Positions 24,562 through 31,604 of a DNA stretch of 42,250 nucleotides are shown here, piece by piece. The DNA is from an uncultured Ferrovum sp. Lineage in GTDB: Bacteria > Pseudomonadota > Gammaproteobacteria > Burkholderiales > Ferrovaceae. Position 1 is the stretch's first letter. Each line of letters opens with the position of its first letter. The stretch covers positions 1 through 42,250 of the forward strand of contig CAIPTD010000055.1 of the NCBI GenBank assembly GCA_903867885.1, written 5' to 3'. The notes beneath the pieces were generated by a model. That model was not told the origin of the DNA. It searched no databases and saw only the letters and a program-made list of their open reading frames with translations. The position numbers were made by a program, and so were the translations under genes.

Positions 24562-25079
24562 CGTCCCAGAGGACCCTCTGTCAACTCAGTCGAAAGAAAG
24601 GCGGCGCGTTGTAAACCCGGAACAGCAACTTCACGATGCAAGTCCACATAGCGATCTATTTCAGCAGGATCGGACGAACGCGAATCTGCCACAATAAAGT
24701 GACTACGATCAAGCAATTCAGAGGCGACAACACGAACAGGTTCGGAGAACTGTTGAACGCTCAGGCCTATTGCAAGCGTGGCTAAGGATGCTGCAAGAGC
24801 CAAAGGAACCCAGCGACGAGAAGAGATTTTTTTATCTTGAAACTTTTGCGAACTCTGCTCGGCAGCAATGACAGCCAAAGCACGCTGCGCACCTTGCACA
24901 CCCACATTGGACAGGGGTTCATTTTGTCTTAAAGACTCGCCAATCATGCTAAACAATTCCCACTCGTCTAATAATTGCGCGTTTTGATCTAAAGCCCTTA
25001 AAACTCGCATTGCACCCAACTCGTCCATCTCACCGTCATGCAACGCAGATAAATCTTCTCTTAGCTTTTCCATCACCAT
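24558..25079 (-). CDS. rseA: Anti-sigma-E factor RseA/MucA
   Basis: A 173-residue single-pass membrane protein. The N-terminal anti-sigma domain (REDLSALHDGEMDELGAMRV, then WELFSMIGESLR) faces the cytoplasm and holds RpoE. A transmembrane helix lies at about residues 90-108 (WVPLALAASLATLAIGLSV) and a short periplasmic tail binds RseB. It overlaps rpoE by 7 bases from ATG 25079; an ATG at 25073 overlaps the rpoE stop by one base and would give a product two residues shorter. Confidence 0.95.
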   Translation of the reverse strand: MVMEKLREDLSALHDGEMDELGAMRVLRALDQNAQLLDEWELFSMIGESLRQNEPLSNVGVQGAQRALAVIAAEQSSQKFQDKKISSRRWVPLALAASLATLAIGLSVQQFSEPVRVVASELLDRSHFIVADSRSSDPAEIDRYVDLHREVAVPGLQRAAFLSTELTEGPLGR

Positions 25080-25789
25080 CTCCGATCTTTGGATGTTTCT
25101 AATTGCGGCCTAAGGCGTATCGCGATCGCTTCCCTGGCACGAAATATCCTGGAACGAACCGTACCTATGGGGCATGCCATTAACGTCGCGATTTCTTCAT
25201 AACTGAGGCCGTCGATCTCTCTTAAGGTAATGGCAGTCCTTAATTCTTCTGGTAAAGCGGCCATACTTGCATTCACGGTTTCGGCAATTTGCTTACTCAT
25301 CAGTTCCGCTTCTGGCGTGTTCATGTCCCTGAGTTGATCAGCATCATCAAAGTTTTCAGCTTCTTCGCTATCAAACGGGGTGGACGTTGGAGCACGACGA
25401 CCCAGTGAAACCAAATGGTTTTTAGCGGTATTAATTCCAATCCGATACAACCACGTATAAAAAGCACTATCTCCCCGGAATGATCCTAAAGCGCGATAGG
25501 CCTTGATAAACGCCTCTTGGGTGACATCTTCCACCTCGGCAGGATCGCGAATCATGCGGCTCAACAATCTTCCAAGCTTGCGCTGATATTTCATCACCAA
25601 AAGCTCAAAAGCTTTCTGATCGCCACGCTGAGCGCGCTCGACCAAAACTTGGTCGGCTACGCGATCAGAACTGACTGAAGGTGAAGGAGGAGGAGAAGAT
25701 TCTGCGTTCAATTCTTTACGATTATCCTGAAGTGCCGGCGGGAGTCGAAACCCGATCGGATTAAAAGTCTCATAGTACAGGCTAGCCAT
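25073..25789 (-). CDS. rpoE: RNA polymerase sigma factor RpoE (AlgU type)
   Basis: From ATG 25789, which follows an AGGGGG ribosome-binding site, the product is 238 residues. Sigma region 2 runs from about residue 45 to 120 (VERAQRGDQKAFELLVMKYQ, then VEDVTQEAFIKAYRALGSF) and region 4 from about 175 to 225 (LREIDGLSYEEIA, then GTVRSRIFRARE). It directs transcription of envelope-stress genes. The roughly 40 residues before region 2, including SSPPPSPSVSS, exceed the few residues usual for RpoE. The next in-frame Met is inside region 2, so the extension appears genuine. A sigma-E-type promoter lies directly upstream. Confidence 0.96.
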   Translation of the reverse strand: MASLYYETFNPIGFRLPPALQDNRKELNAESSPPPSPSVSSDRVADQVLVERAQRGDQKAFELLVMKYQRKLGRLLSRMIRDPAEVEDVTQEAFIKAYRALGSFRGDSAFYTWLYRIGINTAKNHLVSLGRRAPTSTPFDSEEAENFDDADQLRDMNTPEAELMSKQIAETVNASMAALPEELRTAITLREIDGLSYEEIATLMACPIGTVRSRIFRAREAIAIRLRPQLETSKDRRW

Positions 25790-25819
25790 CTTTTCCCCCT
25801 TGAAATTTACTACTATGAA

Positions 25820-25848
25820 AAAGACATCGGGGGAGCACAAATGGTTCC
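25820..25848 (-). promoter_or_regulatory. Sigma-E-type promoter of rpoE (autoregulation)
   Basis: On the minus strand GGAACCA (25848-25842) and GTCTTT (25825-25820) are 16 bases apart, close to the known sigma-E consensus GGAACTT-N16-GTCTGA. The predicted start is about 25 bases before the rpoE ATG, leaving room for the AGGGGG ribosome-binding site. This indicates that RpoE activates its own operon, as in other proteobacteria. Confidence 0.78.
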
Positions 25849-25900
25849 CAAAATGGATGCGCGGCCCTTCAAGGAAGCAAAACTCCTAAACTAAGGCCGC

Positions 25901-25906
25901 TATAAT
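25901..25906 (+). promoter_or_regulatory. Probable -10 box of the ETF:quinone oxidoreductase gene
   Basis: A perfect TATAAT lies 30 bases before ATG 25937. The region at the usual -35 distance (GCAAAA / CAAAAC around 25877-25883) matches poorly, so only the -10 element is supported. Confidence 0.45.
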
Positions 25907-25936
25907 GCCAAAGATTAATGAAAAGTGAGTGGAAGG

Positions 25937-27586
25937 ATGTCTGATAGAGAAAGTATGGATTACGACGTGGTCGTGGTAGGTGCGGGCCCCTCTGGCTTGG
26001 CTTGCGCAATTCATCTCAAACAGTTGGCAGTGGCAAAAGGCCAAGATATTTCTATTTGTATTTTGGAAAAAGGCGCTGAAGTGGGCGCGCATATTCTTTC
26101 CGGTGCCGTCATTGAACCGCGCGCCCTTGAGGAATTATTCCCCAACTGGGAAAGCTTGGGGGCCCCCTTACATACCCCGGCAAATAAAGACCGTTTTTTG
26201 TTGCTAGGTGAGCGCTCAAGTTGGACTTTGCCAACTCCCCCACAAATGCACAACGCTGGTAATTTTATTATTAGCTTAGGAGAGCTTTGCCGCTGGCTCG
26301 CCGGGCAAGCAGAGCAACTGGATATCGAAATCTACCCAGGTTTTGCGGGGGCTGAACTTTTGTTGGATGAAAAAGGGGCTGTTTGTGGCGTGGCCACAGG
26401 AGATCAGGGCATTGGCAAGGACGGCCAACCAACCACACAATTTCAGCGCGGAATGGAACTGCGCGCCAAACAAACTGTATTTGCTGAAGGCTGCCGGGGT
26501 TCTCTAACCAAGATGTTATTTGAACGCTTTAACTTGCGTGAAGGCGCAGATCCCCAAACATATGGTTTAGGCATTAAAGAACTGTGGGAAATCAGCCCAG
26601 ACAAAAGCCAGCCAGGAAATATTACCCATACAGTAGGTTGGCCATTGCCTTCTGACACCTATGGGGGGAGCTGGCTATACCACCTTAAAGACAACCTGGT
26701 TTCAGTAGGCTTTGTAGTGGGCCTAGACTATCGCAATCCTTATCTCTCCCCCTTTGAAGAGTTTCAGCGCTTTAAAAACCATCCATCCATACGTCCATTA
26801 TTTGAAGGGGGACAGCGCATTTCATATGGAGCACGTGCCTTATCTGAAGGAGGCATTCAGTCCCTACCCAAACTGACCTTTCCGGGAGGATTGCTGATTG
26901 GAGACACAGCGGGCTTCTTAAACGTACCCAAGATCAAAGGTACGCATACCGCAATGAAATCAGGAATTGAGGCCGCCGCTGCACTTTTAGATTTTTTTGC
27001 ATTGACGGAGTCAAAACAAAATGAAAGCGGTCAGGAGGCCATCACCTATCCTGAGCGCCTGAGACAAACTTGGCTTTGGGACGAGTTACATACCGTTCGC
27101 AATATCCGTCCCTCGTTCCGCTGGGGGCTTTGGGGTGGGATGGCCTACTCTGCCATTGATACCTATTTGTTTCGCGGTCGAGCACCTTGGACCTTTCGCC
27201 AGCATGCAGATCACACCCAACTTATTTCTGCGGATGAAGCCCAAAAAATTGACTACCCCAAACCAGATGGCATAGTGAGCTTTGATCGCCTAAGCTCTGT
27301 ATTTTTATCCAATACCAATCACGCTGAAAATCAACCCGTTCACCTTAAGTTGAAAAATCCTGAACTTGCGATCGATCTAAATTTTGCGCGCTTTGATTCA
27401 CCAGAACAGCGATATTGTCCAGCCGGTGTTTACGAAATTATTCGAAGCGAAAATACTGCACCGCGTCTAAGCATCAATGCCCAAAACTGCGTACACTGTA
27501 AATCGTGTGATATCAAAGATCCGTCTCAAAATATTGACTGGTCCGTCCCGGAGGGCGGCGGGGGCCCCCACTACGCCGCGATGTAA
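25937..27586 (+). CDS. Electron-transfer flavoprotein:ubiquinone oxidoreductase
   Basis: A roughly 549-residue membrane-associated flavo-iron-sulfur enzyme that passes electrons from ETF to ubiquinone. It has an FAD-binding dinucleotide fold (YDVVVVGAGPSGLACAIHL), the middle GD motif LLIGDTAGFLNVPKIKGTH, and the C-terminal 4Fe-4S set with Cys in RYCPAG and in NCVHCKSCDIK. The partner etfBA genes are about 8 kb away on the other strand. The start is uncertain: a GTG at 25925 and an ATG at 25955 are in frame; GGAAGG directly precedes ATG 25937. Confidence 0.96.
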   Translation: MSDRESMDYDVVVVGAGPSGLACAIHLKQLAVAKGQDISICILEKGAEVGAHILSGAVIEPRALEELFPNWESLGAPLHTPANKDRFLLLGERSSWTLPTPPQMHNAGNFIISLGELCRWLAGQAEQLDIEIYPGFAGAELLLDEKGAVCGVATGDQGIGKDGQPTTQFQRGMELRAKQTVFAEGCRGSLTKMLFERFNLREGADPQTYGLGIKELWEISPDKSQPGNITHTVGWPLPSDTYGGSWLYHLKDNLVSVGFVVGLDYRNPYLSPFEEFQRFKNHPSIRPLFEGGQRISYGARALSEGGIQSLPKLTFPGGLLIGDTAGFLNVPKIKGTHTAMKSGIEAAAALLDFFALTESKQNESGQEAITYPERLRQTWLWDELHTVRNIRPSFRWGLWGGMAYSAIDTYLFRGRAPWTFRQHADHTQLISADEAQKIDYPKPDGIVSFDRLSSVFLSNTNHAENQPVHLKLKNPELAIDLNFARFDSPEQRYCPAGVYEIIRSENTAPRLSINAQNCVHCKSCDIKDPSQNIDWSVPEGGGGPHYAAM

Positions 27587-27657
27587 AGTGTGCGATATTT
27601 AATGTAGTGGAATGAAACCAACAATCACCGCACGCGATGACTAATGAGGAGCGTCCC

Positions 27658-28089
27658 ATGAAAAAAGTAAGTCATTTAATCGAAGGTAAAGAAGGTAATG
27701 TTTGGCGTGTTGCACCAACGGATTCAGTCCTGACGATGCTAAAAGTTCTAGCAGAAAAAAACGTGGGTGCCTTGGTGGTCATGGATGGGGACGCATTGGT
27801 GGGAGTGATTTCTGAACGCGATTACGCACGTAAGGTGGTTCTCAAGGGAAAAAACTCTACCGAGACCAAAGTGTCTGAAATCATGGTGGAAGACGTCTTA
27901 TATGTCACACCAGAACATTCCGCCGAACAATGCATGAATCTAATGACTGACCGGCACATACGCCATCTTCCCGTCGTAGATCATGGCAAGGTGATTGGTA
28001 TGATTTCTGTAGGGGACTTGGTTAAAAATACTCTGAACGAACAAAAGCAAACGATTGAGCAACTCGAAAGCTATATCCGCGGCGGATAA
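27658..28089 (+). CDS. CBS-domain pair protein
   Basis: The 143-residue protein consists of two CBS repeats (roughly residues 8-62 and 74-130, with GVISERDYARKVV and GMISVGDLVKNTL as matching ends), which together form a Bateman module able to bind adenine nucleotides. No other domain is present. A ribosome-binding site TGAGGAG stands 6 bases before ATG 27658. Its end overlaps the predicted murL start by 35 bases, so the two may be cotranslated; whether it senses energy state for that pathway is speculation. Confidence 0.92.
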   Translation: MKKVSHLIEGKEGNVWRVAPTDSVLTMLKVLAEKNVGALVVMDGDALVGVISERDYARKVVLKGKNSTETKVSEIMVEDVLYVTPEHSAEQCMNLMTDRHIRHLPVVDHGKVIGMISVGDLVKNTLNEQKQTIEQLESYIRGG

Positions 28090-29449
28090 TCAAAGACCTC
28101 AGCATCAGTGCTTTGAATTTGTCTCTCATCAACTTGAGGGGCATGCGCTTCGTCTGCACTATCGGCTTACAGGGGGACCAGATGCAGATCAGTCCTTCTG
28201 TGAGCTACTTTCTTTACCTGAAACCCTTCCTGCCCCTAACCCCGCTGATCCTTTAATACAGGCCCTTCTCAGGGCGTGTTTATTCTCTTTTGGTGTTTCA
28301 TATTTCAAAGCAGCGCTTCCCAAAAACATCTTAGGGCCCGCTATTTCTAGCGATGAGGCTGACTTTTGGAATCTGCTGTATAGCGAAGGGATGGGGGAGT
28401 TCTATTATAGAAATGGCCTTCCTATTCCAGATACAGTTGGATTTGAGGCTCTGGTTGATCGCTCCCTACCTTCCCATACCTTACTGTCAGCACACCGCTC
28501 CAATCACGAGCGAGCTCTTGTTTTGATCGGGGGCGGAAAAGATAGCGCCCTGGTTGCAGAGATCGTTCGTGAAAGCGGAATTGAAGCCGAGGCCCTCTCG
28601 CTGGGCAACTCTCCTTGGATGGAATGCTCTGCTCATGCTTCCCAACTCAAACTTCACCGAATTGGAAGGCAGATTGATCCAGCATTACTTGCACTCAACG
28701 CAAATGGAGCTTGGAATGGGCATATTCCCATCTCAGCGTTGATTGCCGCCCTATCTTCACTCATCTCTCATGCCGCAGGGTTCAGCGATATTTTAGTAGG
28801 CAATGAGCGCGGTGCTGATGATGCCAATACCGTATGGGAAGGTCGCGAGATTAATCATCAATGGAGCAAATCGTCACTGTTTGAAAAACAATTTCAAAAT
28901 TGGTGCTCAAACCATGCACCCGGTGCACCTCGCTATGCAAGCCTTCTTCGCCCACTTTCAGAAATTAGAATCGCTGCTCAGTTTTCTAAATGTAAAAATC
29001 AGCTCAGTGCGTTTACCTCATGTAACCGTAATTTCCGCATCAATGCTGACGAGCGCCCTGCCCGTTGGTGTGGCAAATGCGCAAAATGTACTTTTGTAGC
29101 GTTGATTCTTGCCCCACATTTAAGTGACACCGAGCAACTCGCTATTTTTGGCCAAGAGATTCTCGCCCATCACGACAATGAACCGCATCTTCAGGCATTA
29201 CTTGGACTCAGCGCAGTCAAGCCTTGGGATTGTGTAGGCACAGCAAAAGAATGTTGGCTGTCCTTACTTCAACTTCATCGTCAGGGGCGTTTGCCAGCTT
29301 CGCTCAATCCTCTTGTTTCCCTTGCCCCAAACGATCTCACTGGCCTTGGTTTTGATCAAGCATGGGCTGAAGAATGGCATATTCACCCTAGCCCGCTTCT
29401 TTCTGCACCATGGCAAACACGTCTTCATGCGTATCTCAACGCTCATTAA
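28055..29449 (+). CDS. murL: MurL: UDP-N-acetylmuramoyl-L-alanyl-L-glutamate epimerase
   Basis: The 464-residue protein contains a PP-loop-like ATP site, GGGKDSALV (159-167), then GNERGADDANTVWEGREINHQ (from 249; landmarks GNERGADD and WEGREINHQ), and a Cys cluster near the end (Cys323, Cys339, Cys342, Cys345 in RWCGKCAKCTF). This fits MurL, which uses ATP to convert the terminal L-Glu of UDP-MurNAc-L-Ala-L-Glu to D-Glu, as established in Xanthomonas. The next gene codes for the matching ligase MurD2, which strongly supports the call. The only usual start codon in range is TTG 28055, overlapping the CBS gene, without a strong ribosome-binding site; the N-terminus is uncertain. Confidence 0.85.
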   Translation: MSNSKAISAADNQRPQHQCFEFVSHQLEGHALRLHYRLTGGPDADQSFCELLSLPETLPAPNPADPLIQALLRACLFSFGVSYFKAALPKNILGPAISSDEADFWNLLYSEGMGEFYYRNGLPIPDTVGFEALVDRSLPSHTLLSAHRSNHERALVLIGGGKDSALVAEIVRESGIEAEALSLGNSPWMECSAHASQLKLHRIGRQIDPALLALNANGAWNGHIPISALIAALSSLISHAAGFSDILVGNERGADDANTVWEGREINHQWSKSSLFEKQFQNWCSNHAPGAPRYASLLRPLSEIRIAAQFSKCKNQLSAFTSCNRNFRINADERPARWCGKCAKCTFVALILAPHLSDTEQLAIFGQEILAHHDNEPHLQALLGLSAVKPWDCVGTAKECWLSLLQLHRQGRLPASLNPLVSLAPNDLTGLGFDQAWAEEWHIHPSPLLSAPWQTRLHAYLNAH

Positions 29450-30830
29450 TCAACCCATTCTGCTTCTGGGGGCAGGGAAGGAGGGCTTGGCAACTTTAGC
29501 TTTGCTGCGATCCCGTGGGCATCAAGCGCAAGTTCTGATAGCAGGAGATCACCTTACCGATTCGCTGCCGGAGGGCACCCGCGCCATTCCCCATGAAACA
29601 CTTTTACAATCACTCACCTCACAGACTGTAGCGATTCGATCTCCTGGGTTTTCTCCACACCATCCCTTAAGAAGGGTATTAAATGGTTGGGCAGGGGAAC
29701 AAACCACTGCAACCAACCTCATGCTGGCAGAGCTCAACGCGGCGCAGATCGATGTGATTGGTGTGACCGCATCCAAAGGAAAAAGTACCACCAGTTCCAT
29801 GCTCACCCAGATGCTGCAAGAAAGTGGCCGAAAGGCCAAGCTGGTAGGAAATATCGGAATTCCTGCACTCTCTCAACTAGATGAAATTCTGCAGGATCGC
29901 CCCATCGTTGTGATGGAGATGTCGAGCTATCAATGCGACGACTTGCTCCCTCATCAGGGTCCCAACTATGCTGTTTTTGGGCGACTATTTCCAGAACACT
30001 TGGATTGGCATGGAGATCTGCATCACTACTATGCAGCAAAAACTAAATTGCTGGCATCACTCCCCGACGGCGGCCAAGCCTTTGTGGATGCGCTTACGAT
30101 CCAGACCCTACATTTACATGGTTTATTCCTCCCCGCCCAGCGAGCAGAAATCACCTTGAGTCTCATCAACACTCCACATGGTCTGCACTTTGCATCGGGC
30201 CTGTTTTTAGATGGCGATGCGCCCCTATGCTCGGATGAGGGGATGTTAATACCCGGCCAGCATAATAGGGACAACGCGTGTTTGGCTTTTGCAACTGCAC
30301 GCGCATTGGGTGCTGAACTCAGGGATTTCCAAAACGCTGTCCGCCAATTTTCTGGCCTTCCTTTCCGCCTTCAGTATGAAGGGCAATATTCTGGAATACA
30401 TTGGATCAATGACAGCATATCCACTGCTCCCGAGGCCGCTTGTGCAGCCCTCGAAGCCTTCGGAAAGGGAGGAACGGCTACGCTGATCGTTGGCGGTCAA
30501 GATCGCGGTTACGACTACAGTTCTCTCATAGAATCAATAGAGATGTTTCAAGTCCCAAATGTCATTCTGCTTCCTGAAAGCGGCCCTACCATCGGCCAGC
30601 TAGCTCAAGCCGCTTCTTTTAAGAATCCTATCGCGCCAGTTTCAACAATATTTCATTCTGCCCAAAGCCTATCTGAAGCAGTGCAACTAGCAGCTAAGCT
30701 CACTCCCATGGGCGGCCGGTGCGTATTCTCACCGGCAGCGCCTTCCTATCATCAATGGTCAGGATTTGAAGCCAGGGGAAAAGATTACAGAAGCTGTATT
30801 GATTTGCTCACAGAGTTGAAACCAAGCTGA
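29427..30830 (+). CDS. murD2: MurD2: UDP-N-acetylmuramoyl-L-alanine--L-glutamate ligase
   Basis: The 467-residue Mur ligase has a P-loop TASKGKSTT (113-121), the Mg-binding Glu164 region EMSSYQ, HLDWHG (191-196), HNRDNACLA (279-287) and NDSISTAPEA (328-337). These follow the MurD pattern, but the substrate loop NDSISTAP differs from the NDSKATN of ordinary MurD. Paired with MurL, it fits MurD2, which adds L-Glu instead of D-Glu to UDP-MurNAc-L-Ala. ATG 29427 overlaps murL by 23 bases; a frame extending to 29313 is open but lies within murL. Whether the cell also has standard murD and murI cannot be seen here. Confidence 0.87.
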   Translation: MRISTLINQPILLLGAGKEGLATLALLRSRGHQAQVLIAGDHLTDSLPEGTRAIPHETLLQSLTSQTVAIRSPGFSPHHPLRRVLNGWAGEQTTATNLMLAELNAAQIDVIGVTASKGKSTTSSMLTQMLQESGRKAKLVGNIGIPALSQLDEILQDRPIVVMEMSSYQCDDLLPHQGPNYAVFGRLFPEHLDWHGDLHHYYAAKTKLLASLPDGGQAFVDALTIQTLHLHGLFLPAQRAEITLSLINTPHGLHFASGLFLDGDAPLCSDEGMLIPGQHNRDNACLAFATARALGAELRDFQNAVRQFSGLPFRLQYEGQYSGIHWINDSISTAPEAACAALEAFGKGGTATLIVGGQDRGYDYSSLIESIEMFQVPNVILLPESGPTIGQLAQAASFKNPIAPVSTIFHSAQSLSEAVQLAAKLTPMGGRCVFSPAAPSYHQWSGFEARGKDYRSCIDLLTELKPS

Positions 30831-30873
30831 GTTAATGTAGTCAATTGAGCACGATAAACGGATCAATACCAGC

Positions 30874-31554
30874 ATGTTGCAAGTCACTGGGGTGTGCAAA
30901 TCATTTGCAGGCCCGCAAGGACATAGAGTTCTTGACAACCTAAATCTTCGAATATACCCAGGTGAGTATGTGGCCATATTAGGCGCATCTCGATCAGGAA
31001 AATCTACGCTTCTGAACGTCTTAGGCGGACTACTGCGTGCCGATTCCGGAAAAATTATCATTGAAGAAATAGACATCGAAGCCCTATCTGACCTTGAACG
31101 CGCCTCATTAAGAAAACATCGGATTGGCTTCATTTTCCAAGCATTCCATCTCTTGCCGCATTTAAGTGCTGGCCTCAATATCGCTCTCCCATTACAACTT
31201 GATGGTATTCCCAGAACTCAAGCGCTTCAACGCGCGCAGGAGCTGATGGATCAAATTGGCTTAGGCGATCGTATGACTGCCCTCCCCAGCGAGCTGTCTG
31301 TAGATCAGATTCAACGTATTTCCGTAGCACGCGCATTGGCGCATCAACCCGCTCTTATTTTGGCTGATGAGCCCACAGCCTATCTTGATTCTGATGTGGG
31401 TCTCAAAATGTTGGATGTACTAAGGGAACAGTTGGTGATGAATCAATCCATCGGTATTTTAATGACACAGGACTTAGAATCCGCCAAGACGGCTGACCGT
31501 ATTCTTATCTTAGAAAAGGGTCAACTTTCTCCCTTTGAGAGTGAGATGGGATAA
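30874..31554 (+). CDS. Orphan ABC transporter ATPase with degenerate motifs
   Basis: A 226-residue nucleotide-binding protein of the LolD/MacB-like type. Walker A GASRSGKST (37-45), Q-loop Gln89 and Walker B LILADE (161-166) are intact. The ABC signature reads LSVDQ (141-145) instead of LSGGQ, and the position of the catalytic His (H-loop) is Gln199 in LMTQD. Such changes usually mean loss or strong reduction of ATP hydrolysis at that site. No permease gene is adjacent: murD2 lies 43 bases before it and oligopeptidase B 50 bases after. It could be a structural half of a mixed transporter, or a decaying gene with an intact frame. Confidence 0.85.
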   Translation: MLQVTGVCKSFAGPQGHRVLDNLNLRIYPGEYVAILGASRSGKSTLLNVLGGLLRADSGKIIIEEIDIEALSDLERASLRKHRIGFIFQAFHLLPHLSAGLNIALPLQLDGIPRTQALQRAQELMDQIGLGDRMTALPSELSVDQIQRISVARALAHQPALILADEPTAYLDSDVGLKMLDVLREQLVMNQSIGILMTQDLESAKTADRILILEKGQLSPFESEMG

Positions 31555-31604
31555 TCTGAGCGTTACATTGCTTATTGTGTCTTCATCTAGCTTAAAGGTT
31601 CAGA

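Noticed and set aside
29313-29426. 38-residue N-terminal extension of MurD2
   Set aside because: It overlaps the murL coding end and is not needed for the Mur ligase fold, which begins at the Met coded at 29427.
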